Positions 1 to 7,762 of a stretch of DNA of 42,549 bases are shown here, piece by piece. The notes below the pieces were generated by a model. The model saw only the letters and a program-made list of their open reading frames with translations. It was not told the DNA's origin and searched no databases. The DNA is taken from positions 1-42,549 of the forward strand of contig NZ_AZDP01000102.1 of NCBI RefSeq assembly GCF_001435525.1, written 5' to 3'. This stretch comes from Levilactobacillus koreensis JCM 16448. Its GTDB lineage: Bacteria; Bacillota; Bacilli; Lactobacillales; Lactobacillaceae. Every line of letters starts with the position of its first letter. Position 1 is the first letter of the stretch. A program made the position numbers and the translations under genes.

Positions 1-17
1 GGGTGGTTTTTTGTTTC

Positions 18-33
18 GCACGCTTTAGCGTGC
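18..33. repeat. Short perfect hairpin at window edge
   Basis: A 6-bp inverted repeat (GCACGC, loop TTTA, GCGTGC) lies next to a T-rich tract at 7-16. On neither strand does the T-run follow the hairpin, so it is not a standard terminator. It may belong to a feature cut by the window start. Confidence 0.35.
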
Positions 34-54
34 TCAACTGGGCCTAAAGGCACT

Positions 55-88
55 AAGAAAATCAGGCCAGCCCAAAGGCTGACCTGAC
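55..88 (-). terminator. Rho-independent terminator of the 57-aa membrane peptide gene
   Basis: On the minus strand TCAGGTCAGCC, a TTTG loop and GGCTGGCCTGA form an 11-bp stem with one wobble, followed by TTTTCTT. It sits about 110 bases after the stop of the small minus-strand gene ending at 199. Confidence 0.7.
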
Positions 89-198
89 TTCCTGCTTGAT
101 AAACTACAAGTGACTGTAGTCATGTAATCATTATGATTACCATCGATTAAGTGAAACAGCCGGTTGCCCGACTTCGGGGCGGAAATAGATTCCGCAAG

Positions 199-372
199 TT
201 ATTCCGCTGATGCTGGGTGCGGATGCACACGAGTCGCTGACTTCACGATTCGTGGCTGAGTATTTGATTGGGTGATAGTTCTCTTCCCCATTGTAAACCA
301 CGACAGGCCACTAATCACTGCTAATGATATCACGGCGGCTATCAGAGTCCCAATAACGCGTTTCAAATTCAT
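199..372 (-). CDS. Small single-pass membrane or secreted peptide (57 aa)
   Basis: This short frame starts with ATG at 372, preceded by GAGGTGACAGG on the minus strand, a convincing ribosome binding site. The peptide starts MNLKRVIGTL, continues with a hydrophobic helix at about residues 6-27, then a basic, polar tail rich in Ser, Thr, Pro and His that ends PHPASAE. It could be a membrane-anchored peptide or a short exported peptide. No family is recognised. A terminator follows at 55-88, so it is probably monocistronic. The call rests on the ribosome site, the membrane helix and the terminator; no homology is claimed. Confidence 0.5.
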   Translation of the reverse strand: MNLKRVIGTLIAAVISLAVISGLSWFTMGKRTITQSNTQPRIVKSATRVHPHPASAE

Positions 373-612
373 CCTGTCACCTCACTAATTAGCTTAACGA
401 CTAAACCTAACAACTAGCTTAACCGTTTACTATCACAAAACGGTAACAGAAATAAAAAATTGTGTTAACAATTACGCTAAAGAAATTTAACAGTCAGCGC
501 GCCAATTATCATATTGGATATTAGTTTACGCAATTTTCCGCCGTTCATCAAGTAAAATCGGAAAAAATTTCCAGATATCGGGACTAATTTCACCGCTTTT
601 AGAAAAGTTTAG

Positions 613-618
613 TATAAT
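613..618 (+). promoter_or_regulatory. -10 box (TATAAT) of the 63-aa gene
   Basis: A perfect TATAAT stands 45 bases before the ATG at 663. No good -35 box is visible 17 bases upstream, so only the -10 element is asserted. Confidence 0.5.
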
Positions 619-662
619 GAACTTAAGCAGTCATTAGGATTTACCATTTGGAGGGATATTAA

Positions 663-854
663 ATGAGTCAAGAATTAAGTGATTTGGCTGAAGCAATCAT
701 CGCCTACCAAAAGAAATACGACAAAACTGACGGTGAAATGGCGTTTGGGTCGCGGGTTTCCGTTGAACGGTTCCACGCGATCAAGACCGGTGAGGTAGAT
801 CCCACCAGTGACGAACAAAGTTCCCTGAAGAGTTATATCTCCACCAAGCCTTAA
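663..854 (+). CDS. Small hypothetical protein, possible HTH fold (63 aa)
   Basis: ATG at 663 follows TTGGAGGGATATTAA, a strong ribosome site. The 63-residue product is soluble and slightly acidic, with no signal or membrane segment. Residues 27-41 (FGSRVSVERFHAIKT) followed by a Gly-Glu turn resemble the recognition half of a Cro/C1-type helix-turn-helix, as in short lactobacillar proteins of this kind, but the domain is too short to be certain. It stands alone between a -10 box at 613 and a terminator at 896-928. A DNA-binding role is inference only. Confidence 0.6.
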   Translation: MSQELSDLAEAIIAYQKKYDKTDGEMAFGSRVSVERFHAIKTGEVDPTSDEQSSLKSYISTKP

Positions 855-895
855 CGAACAACGGGACCTGAGAATAATTTCCCAGGCCCTTGTGG

Positions 896-928
896 GAGGT
901 CATGACCAACGTCATGGCCTCTTTTGTG
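896..928 (+). terminator. Terminator of the 63-aa gene
   Basis: GAGGTCATGAC, loop CAAC and GTCATGGCCTC form an 11-bp stem with one wobble pair, followed by TTTTGTG. Confidence 0.8.
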
Positions 929-1000
929 TCTTTTAAGCTTCTATGGGCGACAACAGGTAGCTGACTTAAGCTTGATAACCGCCCCTTGTCACACTCTCTT

Positions 1001-1516
1001 CTAATCCACCAAGTTCGCCCATGCCGTTCTGTAGGCCGTAGCTGTCGCGTCATCGAATGCCACCAATCGGACTCGTTCCAGCGTGGTCGTGTGGCCCAAG
1101 ACGGTCGCAATCGTCTGCGTCGCAACGGCTGCCGCTTCGTCTAGCGGATAGCCATACACGCCGGTACTGATCGACGGAAAATCGACCGTTCGGCAGTCAT
1201 GGTCCATCGCAACCTTCAGACTGTTGCGGTAACAGTTCGCCAACATTTCGGCCTCGTGTTCCTGGCCACCATGCCAAACGGGACCTGGCGTATGGATCAC
1301 CCATTTTGCGGGCAACTTAAACCCCGGCGTGATTCTGGCCTCTCCAGTTGGACAACCGTTAAACGGCACACACGCCTCAAATAACTCGGGGCCTGCCGCC
1401 CGATGAATCGCGCCGTCGACACCGCCGCCACCTAAGAGCGTCGTGTTGGCCGCATTAACGATGGCGTCGACCTGACTCAGGGTGATGTCACCCCGCAAAA
1501 CCGTAAACTCTGCCAT
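1001..1516 (-). CDS. Macrodomain protein, probable O-acetyl-ADP-ribose deacetylase (171 aa)
   Basis: This is a single macrodomain of the YmdB/MacroD type, which binds ADP-ribose and usually hydrolyses O-acetyl-ADP-ribose or removes ADP-ribose from proteins in the cytoplasm. Visible motifs are the ADP-ribose pocket LRGDIT and [22 protein letters not shown] near the N-terminus and the phosphate-binding STGVYGYP loop about residue 120. The start ATG at 1516 follows AAGGAG with 8-base spacing; a longer frame upstream lacks a ribosome site and overlaps the zinc-ribbon gene. The stop of that gene is only 4 bases away, so the two are translated from one message. It is last in a four-gene minus-strand run starting at 3343. 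Confidence 0.9.
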   Translation of the reverse strand: MAEFTVLRGDITLSQVDAIVNAANTTLLGGGGVDGAIHRAAGPELFEACVPFNGCPTGEARITPGFKLPAKWVIHTPGPVWHGGQEHEAEMLANCYRNSLKVAMDHDCRTVDFPSISTGVYGYPLDEAAAVATQTIATVLGHTTTLERVRLVAFDDATATAYRTAWANLVD

Positions 1517-1520
1517 GTGA

Positions 1521-1772
1521 TTACTCCTTTGACCACGGCCAATGCCACCGCTTCTTGGGCGCTGAGTCCCCGTCACGGTCATGTAGCCGTTTCATCCCCT
1601 CGCGGTACGGATTGGCGTACAACGAAGATAAGTTCAATTTCTGCGAAGACTTAGCTGGCGCACTCGGTTGCCGATACGGCGTTAAGTCCGTCTGGCACTG
1701 GGGGCAAACGGTATCGCTTGGCGTGACCGCCGCACCACAGTGTGGACAAAATTTCAATTCACTCGTCGCCAT
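1521..1772 (-). CDS. Zinc-ribbon protein (83 aa)
   Basis: The N-terminus carries a double CxxC zinc ribbon, [19 protein letters not shown] (residues 9-27), followed by a linker rich in Pro, Ser and Lys and a basic, Trp-containing tail ending PWSKE. There is no membrane helix. Such short zinc ribbons are common in lactobacilli and their role is usually unknown; they may mediate protein contacts. The ATG at 1772 is preceded by AGGAGGGAAACGG. It lies 11 bases after the coiled-coil membrane protein gene and 4 bases before the macrodomain gene, so co-transcription is very likely. Confidence 0.8.
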   Translation of the reverse strand: MATSELKFCPHCGAAVTPSDTVCPQCQTDLTPYRQPSAPAKSSQKLNLSSLYANPYREGMKRLHDRDGDSAPKKRWHWPWSKE

Positions 1773-1783
1773 CCGTTTCCCTC

Positions 1784-2125
1784 CTATCTGCGTCGCTGTT
1801 GGTGCGCTTGATTCCGTTCTAAGTTTTTCTCACGTGTCGCTGCTGCCTGTTTCTCGGCAGCGATTCGTTGTTGTTCCTGTTCGACAGCCCGTTGCTTGGC
1901 GGCCGCCGCCTTTGCCTGTTCGGCTAATTTACGTTTGGCCTGACTACGGTAGCTGAAGTAACTCCACGCCCCGACAGCGACCAGTGCCAACACGATTTGG
2001 AGTGGCACTAAGGCCCAGTTTGGGTGTTTATCAAAGAAGCCATTATAGACGATCAACAAAACGGACATCGCGCCCACGACAGAAAGGGTGTCGCGGACCC
2101 AGCGCGGAAGCTTGTGCCACTGCAT
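1784..2125 (-). CDS. Small membrane protein with coiled-coil tail (113 aa)
   Basis: Two hydrophobic helices (about residues 13-30 and 39-59) are followed by a long, highly charged region (about 61-113) of Ala, Gln, Glu, Lys and Arg with heptad-like spacing, predicted to be a cytoplasmic coiled coil. The ATG at 2125 has TAAGGAG with 7-base spacing. It lies in the minus-strand run between the repeat-barrel gene and the zinc-ribbon gene. No enzymatic motif is visible. A scaffold or membrane-associated partner role is possible but inferred only. Confidence 0.7.
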   Translation of the reverse strand: MQWHKLPRWVRDTLSVVGAMSVLLIVYNGFFDKHPNWALVPLQIVLALVAVGAWSYFSYRSQAKRKLAEQAKAAAAKQRAVEQEQQRIAAEKQAAATREKNLERNQAHQQRRR

Positions 2126-2179
2126 CTTGTCAACTCCTTATGTAGGAACCCGGTAAAGACCCGGATTCCAATTCAACGA

Positions 2180-3343
2180 CTATAGGTCGCCTTCAACTCG
2201 CAATTGACGTTCAACGAGGTAGGCGTCCAAGTAGCCAAACGCAATTTCATCAACATCGGTAATTCGGTATACCTGGCCCACTTGATCCAATTGATTATCT
2301 TCAACCTCATGGAAAATGAACCGTTCACCGCCGACCTGACTGGGATACCCCAGCTGATTGCTGCCGTCGTGAAGTTTCAGCCGAATAATCGTCCGGAAGG
2401 TTGCCGCCTGGGTCAACCTTGCGGTAAATTGGTCCACCGTTGGGTCGAATAGACGTTCATCGTTTAGAACCGGTTGAATCTGATGTTGACGCGACCGATT
2501 AAGCAGTGAGAATAGCCGCATCGTTTGTAGGTAATCCGATTCGATCACCACCGCGTGAATCTCGGCCAAACGCATTACTGTGTACCCACCGAATTGACCA
2601 GTCATATCGACTAGATTCATGATGACCGCATCGTCCGTCACCACGTTGATCCGACCGACGAAGAATAGGTCCTGATCCTGTTCGGGCACCAGGGCAACGA
2701 GCGGATCCTTACCCGCCAATTGCTGCAAGGTGTCTGGAATCTGCTCCTGGTCTTCGACGTTGACGGGTTCAACGTGCTTGAGCCGCTGTAACCGGGTCGC
2801 CGCAATGCCTTGAAGCGTCAACTCCTGACCTTGGAATTCCAAGACCTGGATATCGTCCGGCTTCAATTTGAGCTCTGGTTGGTCACTATAATCGAACTTA
2901 TTTAACAACTGCACGGTAATCTGATCAGCAGCGACCGCCGTGACTAGACCTTCGTAAAAGTGCTCATCGTTGGCCATGACTAACATAACGACCAGATGAT
3001 CGACCCAAGCGTGGCTCAGCACCTGACGCCGTAGGTCCCGCCGTTCGTCAAAGTGGAGCGTTAAGCCGCCCGCCTTGACAAAGGCCTCATCCTTCGCGGT
3101 CTGAATCCGAAACACCATGTTGTCGAGATCATCGCTGGAGAACTCGACTTCATCGATCACGTCCAGTGCCAGGAAAACCGCACCGTCTGGCAATCCGTAG
3201 TCATCATACGTGGCAAGGATAATGCCAGTATCGCTGACCGTCGTCACGTAGCCGGTGTACACGACCTCTTGGTTCGTTTGGTAAACGTTGACCAGTAACT
3301 GCTGGGCCAATGCCCGGTTTAAATCATTCACAATTGAATTCAC
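2180..3343 (-). CDS. Protein of four Sm/SH3-like barrel repeats, function unknown (387 aa)
   Basis: The protein is acidic and soluble and seems to be built from four diverged repeats of 80-100 residues, starting near residues 16, 117, 210 and 316. Each begins with a hydrophobic strand plus charged turn, then a GYVTTV, GLVTAV, GRINVV or GYPSQV-type strand, and closes with an Asp/Glu-rich IDEVEF, IQVLEF, IHAVVIE or VDEIAF strand. This resembles small beta-barrels of the Sm or SH3 type. No catalytic residues stand out. ATG at 3343 follows GGGGGTCGTC. It is first in the four-gene minus-strand run. The repeat reading is by eye and needs structure prediction. Confidence 0.7.
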   Translation of the reverse strand: MNSIVNDLNRALAQQLLVNVYQTNQEVVYTGYVTTVSDTGIILATYDDYGLPDGAVFLALDVIDEVEFSSDDLDNMVFRIQTAKDEAFVKAGGLTLHFDERRDLRRQVLSHAWVDHLVVMLVMANDEHFYEGLVTAVAADQITVQLLNKFDYSDQPELKLKPDDIQVLEFQGQELTLQGIAATRLQRLKHVEPVNVEDQEQIPDTLQQLAGKDPLVALVPEQDQDLFFVGRINVVTDDAVIMNLVDMTGQFGGYTVMRLAEIHAVVIESDYLQTMRLFSLLNRSRQHQIQPVLNDERLFDPTVDQFTARLTQAATFRTIIRLKLHDGSNQLGYPSQVGGERFIFHEVEDNQLDQVGQVYRITDVDEIAFGYLDAYLVERQLRVEGDL

Positions 3344-3421
3344 ATGACGACCCCCTTTATCTTATCTGAAAATCTTACCATATATTGACCGAAATAGCCC
3401 GTCAAGGCAGTTGTCATCCCA

Positions 3422-4396
3422 TTAAGAAACAGCGGTGCTTAAAAACTGTTTCAAGTCGTCGCCCTGCAGACCGGCGCTGAGGCCGACCAGAAGCTTGATT
3501 CGCGCTTTTTGCCCGTTCAATCCTTGGCACAGCATTAGGCCCATCTTCCGCAGTTCGATTCCACCACCCTGATAGTCATAAATGTCTTCGGCGACGCCAT
3601 TATAACACCGCGACACCAGAACTAAAGGAATCTGCCGGTCTAATAGGCGTTGAATTGCGGGCAGCGTTTGTGGTGGCAAATTTCCCGCGCCCAGGCCTTC
3701 GATGACGACCCCTGCCGTCTGGTCGTTATCGAGGAAATCGAACAAACTCCCATCCATCCCAGCATACGCCTTAATCAGGTAAACGTGGTCGATGACGTGA
3801 TCAATGTCACAGGTATCCTGGTTGATCAATTTCTGGAAATAAACGGCGTGGTCCTTCGCCACGATCCCGATGGGGCCAAAAGTTGGCGTGCGGAACGTGG
3901 CCACGTTGGTCGTATGCGTCTTGGTCACGTAACGGGCCGTGTGAATCTCATCGTTCATGACGACCATGGCGCCATTACCGCGAGAAGCGTCGTCTGCGGC
4001 CACTTCAATGGCGGAACGGAAGTTGTATAAGCCATCGGTTCCAACCTCGTTAGACGAGCGCATAGCCCCCGTCACGACAACGGGAATGGTGTTGGGCAAC
4101 GTCAGGTCCAGGAAATAAGCCGTTTCTTCCAACGTATCCGTCCCGTGGGTAATGACTACGCCATCGATGCCGTCTTTCTCGGCCTGGTCGATGCGCTGCT
4201 TAATCTTCAGCATTTCCACCGGCGTCATGTGCGGTGAGGGTAAGTTGAACATTTCATCGGTGATCAACTGCACCCGCCCGGCCAAAATGGTTTCTTCTTG
4301 AGCAATCGGGTTCTTGGCGTTGGGGACAACTTTCCCCTGATCATTTTGCGACATGGAAATGGTACCGCCAGTATGAATGGCTAAAATTTTCTTCAC
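3422..4396 (-). CDS. ansA: L-asparaginase (324 aa)
   Basis: It hydrolyses L-asparagine to aspartate and ammonia. The N-terminus has the nucleophile motif TGGTIS (residues 9-14), and HGTDTLEETAYF at 84-95 holds the second catalytic Thr-Asp pair. No signal peptide is present, and the length (324) fits the cytoplasmic bacterial class, close to Bacillus AnsA. The start is GTG at 4396, giving MKKILAIHTGG; the ribosome site (AGAAGCTGGA) is weak. It stands alone: the next minus gene begins 79 bases after its stop. Structured repeat R1-A lies about 210 bases upstream. I looked for a T-box leader and saw none. The symbol is by family resemblance. Confidence 0.92.
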   Translation of the reverse strand: MKKILAIHTGGTISMSQNDQGKVVPNAKNPIAQEETILAGRVQLITDEMFNLPSPHMTPVEMLKIKQRIDQAEKDGIDGVVITHGTDTLEETAYFLDLTLPNTIPVVVTGAMRSSNEVGTDGLYNFRSAIEVAADDASRGNGAMVVMNDEIHTARYVTKTHTTNVATFRTPTFGPIGIVAKDHAVYFQKLINQDTCDIDHVIDHVYLIKAYAGMDGSLFDFLDNDQTAGVVIEGLGAGNLPPQTLPAIQRLLDRQIPLVLVSRCYNGVAEDIYDYQGGGIELRKMGLMLCQGLNGQKARIKLLVGLSAGLQGDDLKQFLSTAVS

Positions 4397-4603
4397 GATT
4401 TATCCAGCTTCTTTCATGGTTTAAATTTATTTTTTAATATCACGCCTACGATTGAGCAAACTTGTGTGTCCTTCACCTTACCGGTCGGCTTACATAGTAG
4501 TCCTTTGACCACACACAATAACACTATACGATTACGGCAAACTTCATATGAAGTCTCGTCTTATTTGTCGTAAATAACACTCATTTAATTGACAAAATCA
4601 ATT

Positions 4604-4793
4604 AGAGCCGGAGGAGGCCAGGGATGTAGCCGGCCGTGCAAATGGCGTTGGCTGGCGTCCTTTGCTAGCCTACCCCATGGGCGACTTTGAAGACACGTGC
4701 ATTTTGCGTGGCTTCAAATCGAGCGAGAAGCCCGCTCCTCAGGCTGAAGCGTCCCCACAGCAGGCGGAATCCCTGGCAACCGGAGTGCGGCCA
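4604..4793 (-). repeat. Structured repeat R1, copy A
   Basis: About 190 bases, shown here on the strand where the element reads CCGCACTCCGGTTGCC first. On the plus strand the outer helix is CCAGGGAT (4618-4625) with ATCCCTGG (4769-4776). Helix 2 is GGCTGGC with GCTAGCC (one G:T pair). Helix 3 is TTTGAAG with CTTCAAA (4686-4692, 4712-4718), extended by CACG/CGTG. Helix 4 is AGCC with GGCT. Copies B, C, D, E and G keep the same helices with changed sequence. This copy lies upstream of the asparaginase gene, in its sense, and 95 bases before the 51-aa gene on the other strand. Confidence 0.85.
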
Positions 4794-4822
4794 TTTTTAA
4801 CCAATCCTACCAAAAAATAATT

Positions 4823-4857
4823 GGGTACCCACATTGTACCCTAAGTTGCGGTACAAT
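4823..4857 (+). promoter_or_regulatory. Promoter region with GGGTAC-N7-GTACCC inverted repeat
   Basis: The inverted repeat GGGTAC, 7 bases, GTACCC and a third GGTAC overlap a TACAAT -10-like box at 4852-4857, upstream of the 51-aa gene. It may be an operator. No -35 box of good quality is visible at the usual distance. Confidence 0.35.
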
Positions 4858-4887
4858 TTAGTTAGAATTCGGAGAGGATGAAACGAA

Positions 4888-5043
4888 ATGTCAAAAAAGG
4901 AAGATTCCGACAAAGTCTATATCCCCGGGCCGCACATCCATCCCAAGAAGTATAGTTCATCGGGCGGTTTGGCCGACTGGGGCCCACTGTTGACCTGGTT
5001 CAACGGTCTTTTCAAATCACTTTGGCACAAAATCAAGAAATGA
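4888..5043 (+). CDS. Small hypothetical protein with amphipathic C-terminus (51 aa)
   Basis: ATG at 4888 is preceded by GGAGAGG about 10 bases upstream, and the frame ends with TGA at 5041-5043. The peptide is lysine-rich at the start (MSKKEDSDKVY), has a His/Pro segment (PGPHIHPKK), then a Trp-rich amphipathic helix (WGPLLTWFNGLFKSLWHKIKK). The C-terminus looks able to bind a membrane. It has a possible promoter with an inverted repeat at 4823-4857. A membrane-active peptide or a small regulatory protein are both possible; no family was recognised. Confidence 0.6.
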   Translation: MSKKEDSDKVYIPGPHIHPKKYSSSGGLADWGPLLTWFNGLFKSLWHKIKK

Positions 5044-5109
5044 CCGACCGTGTTGTCATTTTCATTTCACAGTGGTAAAGTAAGTGACATTCCAATTAAA
5101 AAAATAAGT

Positions 5110-5182
5110 GATTGCCTATATAATGCCAAGATAAGGTTGGCGAGTTTCTACCCAGAGCCGTAAACTCTGGACTATAAGCAAA
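5110..5182 (+). ncRNA. Guanine-class purine riboswitch
   Basis: The aptamer core is complete: P1 (TTGCCTATA with TATAAGCAA), P2 (GCCAA with TTGGC), the junction GTTTCTACC, P3 (CCAGAG, loop CCGTAAA, CTCTGG) and the 3' junction ACTAT. The C after GGA in GGACTATA corresponds to the base that pairs with the ligand in guanine riboswitches (position 74); the adenine class has T there. It precedes a xanthine-type permease, as expected. Guanine binding should promote the terminator at 5238-5270. Confidence 0.93.
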
Positions 5183-5237
5183 TTGAGGACGAAACTCTTT
5201 TTGCCGATGAAAAGAGTTCGTCGGTAAAGGTTTCAGT

Positions 5238-5270
5238 AGCTCTCTTTTTGCAAAGGGAGCTTTTTGTTTT
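5238..5270 (+). terminator. Riboswitch expression-platform terminator
   Basis: AGCTCTCTTT, loop TTGC and AAAGGGAGCT form a 10-bp stem with one wobble, followed by TTTTTGTTTT. The region 5196-5226 (AACTCTTTTTGCCGATGAAAAGAGTTCG) can form a competing hairpin. It lies between aptamer and coding region. Confidence 0.85.
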
Positions 5271-5321
5271 CAAAAAATTACCTTGGCGGCGTATGGACAT
5301 CACGAGAAGGAGGACCTTTTC

Positions 5322-6695
5322 TTGCAGTCCACAAAGTCCGCAACATCAGCTTCATCATCAGATAACACGCCGTCGCTTCCCATGTGGCGCGCGGCCATTC
5401 TCGGGTTTCAGCATTTATTAGCCATGTATTCTGGTGATGTCATTGTCCCCTTACTGATTGGGGGCGCACTTCATTTTAACGCCATGCAAATGGCCTACTT
5501 GATCAGTGCGGATATCTTTATGTGTGGGGTTGCAACCCTTCTACAGTTGAAACGAACGCCGTTGACCGGGATCGGTCTTCCCGTGGTGCTCGGGTGTGCG
5601 GTTCAAGCCGTGACGCCATTGAGCGCCATCGGAAATCAATACGGGGTTGGTGTGATGTATGGTGCCATCATTAGTGCCGGCATCTTTGTGTTTCTCATCT
5701 CTGGTTGGTTCTCGAAAATCAAGCACTTCTTCCCGCCGGTAGTGACCGGGTCGTTAATCACGATCATTGGTTTCACGCTGATTCCCGTGGGGTTTCAGGA
5801 CCTCGGGGGTGGCGACGCGACGGCCAAGAACTTCGGTGATCCCAAGATGTTACTGGTTGGTTTCCTGACCATGGGTATCATCCTCGGCCTCAACGCCTTT
5901 GCCAAGGGCTTCTTGAAGTCGTTGGCGATTCTAGCCGGCATTTTGATTGGCACGCTGATTGCCAGTGCACTCGGCATGGTATCGCTAAAGGCCGTGGGCC
6001 AGGCCAGCTGGTTTCATTTGCCCCAATTCTTCTACTTCGGTACACCCAAGTTCGAATGGTCGTCCATCCTGACCATGATTCTGGTCTCACTGACGACCAT
6101 GGTGGAATCGACCGGCGTCTTCTTCGCCTTGGGAGAAATCACGGGTCACAAGATTGAGGCCCAGGACTTGAAGCGCGGCTACCGAGCGGAAGGTATCGCC
6201 GTCATCCTCGGCGGCCTCTTCAACACGTTCCCCTACTCCACCTTCTCCGAAAACGTTGGGGTCGTCCAATTGTCCGGTGTGAAGACCCGTAAGCCGCTTT
6301 ATTTCTCAGCCCTATTCTTAATGCTGCTGGGCCTCCTACCCAAAATTGGGGCATTAGCCACGGTCATCCCCAACGCCGTCTTGGGTGGCGCCATGATCGT
6401 CATGTTTGGGATGGTCGGCGTGCAAGGCATTCGGATGCTCCAACAGGTCGACTTCAAGGACAACAACAATTTGCTGGTCTCCGCCATTTCCATTGGCCTT
6501 GGCCTTGGCGTCACGGTCTACCCGCAGATTTTCCAAGCCCTCCCCCAATCCGTTCAAATCATCATGAACAACGGGGTCGTCATTGGGAGCTTCTCTGCCG
6601 TGCTCCTCAACATTCTCTTCAATATGCGGCCCGGTCGCGTCACGGATCGTGTGCAAGCCCAGGTCAACAGCGACGCTCAACCAGTTAAAAAATAA
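5322..6695 (+). CDS. pbuX: Xanthine permease, NCS2 family (457 aa)
   Basis: A nucleobase:cation symporter of the plasma membrane with about 12-14 membrane helices. Family marks are MWRAAILGFQHLLAMYSGD near the N-terminus, MVESTGVFFALGEI in the middle and the signature NTFPYSTFSENVGVVQLSGV, typical of xanthine/uric acid permeases. The start is most likely TTG at 5322, since AAGGAGG (5307-5313) lies exactly 8 bases before it; a TTG at 5283 has no ribosome site. The guanine riboswitch and terminator upstream predict shut-off when guanine is plentiful. Substrate preference for xanthine over guanine is inferred from the motif. Confidence 0.9.
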   Translation: MQSTKSATSASSSDNTPSLPMWRAAILGFQHLLAMYSGDVIVPLLIGGALHFNAMQMAYLISADIFMCGVATLLQLKRTPLTGIGLPVVLGCAVQAVTPLSAIGNQYGVGVMYGAIISAGIFVFLISGWFSKIKHFFPPVVTGSLITIIGFTLIPVGFQDLGGGDATAKNFGDPKMLLVGFLTMGIILGLNAFAKGFLKSLAILAGILIGTLIASALGMVSLKAVGQASWFHLPQFFYFGTPKFEWSSILTMILVSLTTMVESTGVFFALGEITGHKIEAQDLKRGYRAEGIAVILGGLFNTFPYSTFSENVGVVQLSGVKTRKPLYFSALFLMLLGLLPKIGALATVIPNAVLGGAMIVMFGMVGVQGIRMLQQVDFKDNNNLLVSAISIGLGLGVTVYPQIFQALPQSVQIIMNNGVVIGSFSAVLLNILFNMRPGRVTDRVQAQVNSDAQPVKK

Positions 6696-6699
6696 ATCA

Positions 6700-6738
6700 A
6701 ACTACCGATCAGGCCCCTTTGCCTTGACCGGCAGTTTT
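6700..6738 (+). terminator. Probable terminator after the permease gene
   Basis: CTACCGATCAGGC and GCCTTGACCGGCAG form an imperfect stem with two A-C mismatches, followed by TTTTTG. It sits just after the permease stop at 6695. Confidence 0.55.
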
Positions 6739-6805
6739 TGTCTCTCGTCTTCCAAGTGGACCTAGTACCCAACATGACATTAACCTTACAAAGTACCGAG
6801 CCATC

Positions 6806-6835
6806 TTTAGTTTCACTACCATGTTCGCGTATAAT
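6806..6835 (+). promoter_or_regulatory. Promoter of the ABC exporter operon
   Basis: TATAAT at 6830-6835 with a weak TTTAGT -35-like box at 6806-6811 (18-base spacing), 30 bases before the first ATG. Confidence 0.5.
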
Positions 6836-6865
6836 GAGGAATATCAACGTGATAGGAGAATTGCC

Positions 6866-7762
6866 ATGCTAAGCATTCAACATATCAGTAAGGAATTTGG
6901 CCCGGTTAAGGCGCTAAACGATGTGAGTTTTGACGTCCCTAATGGCCAGATTATGGGCTTGATCGGCCAAAATGGGGCCGGTAAGTCCACGACCTTCCAC
7001 AGTATTTTAAACTTTATTGATTACGGTGGCAGCATTCAGTGGCAGGGTCACACTCTGTCCGCCAGTGACTTTGATCACATCGGCTACCTGCCTGAGGAAC
7101 GTAGTCTGATGACGAAATTGACCATTGAACAGCAAATCATTTACCTAGCACGACTGAAGGGGCAACCAGCTAAGGTCATTCGACCACAGATCGACGATTG
7201 GCTGGAACGATTCGCCGTTAAGGGCACCCGGAAAAGTAAGATCAATGACCTTTCTAAGGGGAACCAGCAAAAGGTCCAACTCATCTGTACCTTGATTCAT
7301 CAACCCGACCTGTTGATCCTGGACGAACCATTCAGCGGCCTCGACCCAGTCAACGCCGACCTCTTAAAACAGGCCGTCCTGGCGGCTAAAGACCGGGGCG
7401 CCGCCATCATCTTCTCTAGCCACGACATGGAACACGTTACGGCGTTGTGCGACCAACTCGTCATGCTGCGTAAGGGCGACGTAGTCTTGCACGGCACCCT
7501 CGACGATGTGCGCGACCAATTTGGCAAGACGGAACTCTTCGTCACGACCGATTGGACCGCTGAACAACTTCAGGCGCTTGCCGGCGTTGGCAGCGTGACT
7601 GACCGCCACAACCACCGTTACGTCCTTCATCTGACTGACGCCAGTGCCGGTCCAGCGATTTTCGACGCCCTCACGCAGGGTCACTACATCGAGGAATTCA
7701 GCCAACAGCCGCCAACTCTAGATGAGATTTTCCGTTTGAAAGTAGGTGAAGAACATGTCTAA
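6866..7762 (+). CDS. ABC transporter ATP-binding protein, NatA/YhaQ-like (298 aa)
   Basis: The motor subunit of an ABC-2 type exporter. Walker A is GQNGAGKST (34-42), the signature is LSKGNQQK (129-136), Walker B is LLILDEP (149-155) and the H-loop lies in SSHDMEHV. The SKGNQQK form of the signature is typical of the NatA/YhaQ branch. The start ATG at 6866 follows TAGGAGAATTGCC; the frame is open back to 6821 but has no ribosome site there. The C-terminal 80 residues form the accessory region common in this branch. It overlaps the permease gene by 8 bases. Sodium or peptide export is inferred from the family; the substrate is not visible. Confidence 0.9.
   Translation: MLSIQHISKEFGPVKALNDVSFDVPNGQIMGLIGQNGAGKSTTFHSILNFIDYGGSIQWQGHTLSASDFDHIGYLPEERSLMTKLTIEQQIIYLARLKGQPAKVIRPQIDDWLERFAVKGTRKSKINDLSKGNQQKVQLICTLIHQPDLLILDEPFSGLDPVNADLLKQAVLAAKDRGAAIIFSSHDMEHVTALCDQLVMLRKGDVVLHGTLDDVRDQFGKTELFVTTDWTAEQLQALAGVGSVTDRHNHRYVLHLTDASAGPAIFDALTQGHYIEEFSQQPPTLDEIFRLKVGEEHV

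Noticed and set aside
18-33. Hairpin at the window start as a terminator
   Set aside because: The T-run is on the wrong side for both strands.
781-1125. Minus-strand frame of 114 codons
   Set aside because: It overlaps the macrodomain gene and the 63-aa gene, is Arg/Trp-rich shadow sequence and has no ribosome site.
4397-4603. T-box or Asn-responsive leader upstream of the asparaginase gene
   Set aside because: No T-box consensus (AGGGTGGNACCGCG) is visible on the minus strand and no specifier stem was found.
4604-4793. R1 as an insertion sequence with its own transposase
   Set aside because: At 190 bases it has no room for a gene, and no transposase frame is visible in the window. A non-autonomous element remains possible.
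5283-5321. Upstream TTG start for the permease
   Set aside because: No ribosome site precedes it, whereas AAGGAGG lies at ideal distance before TTG at 5322.
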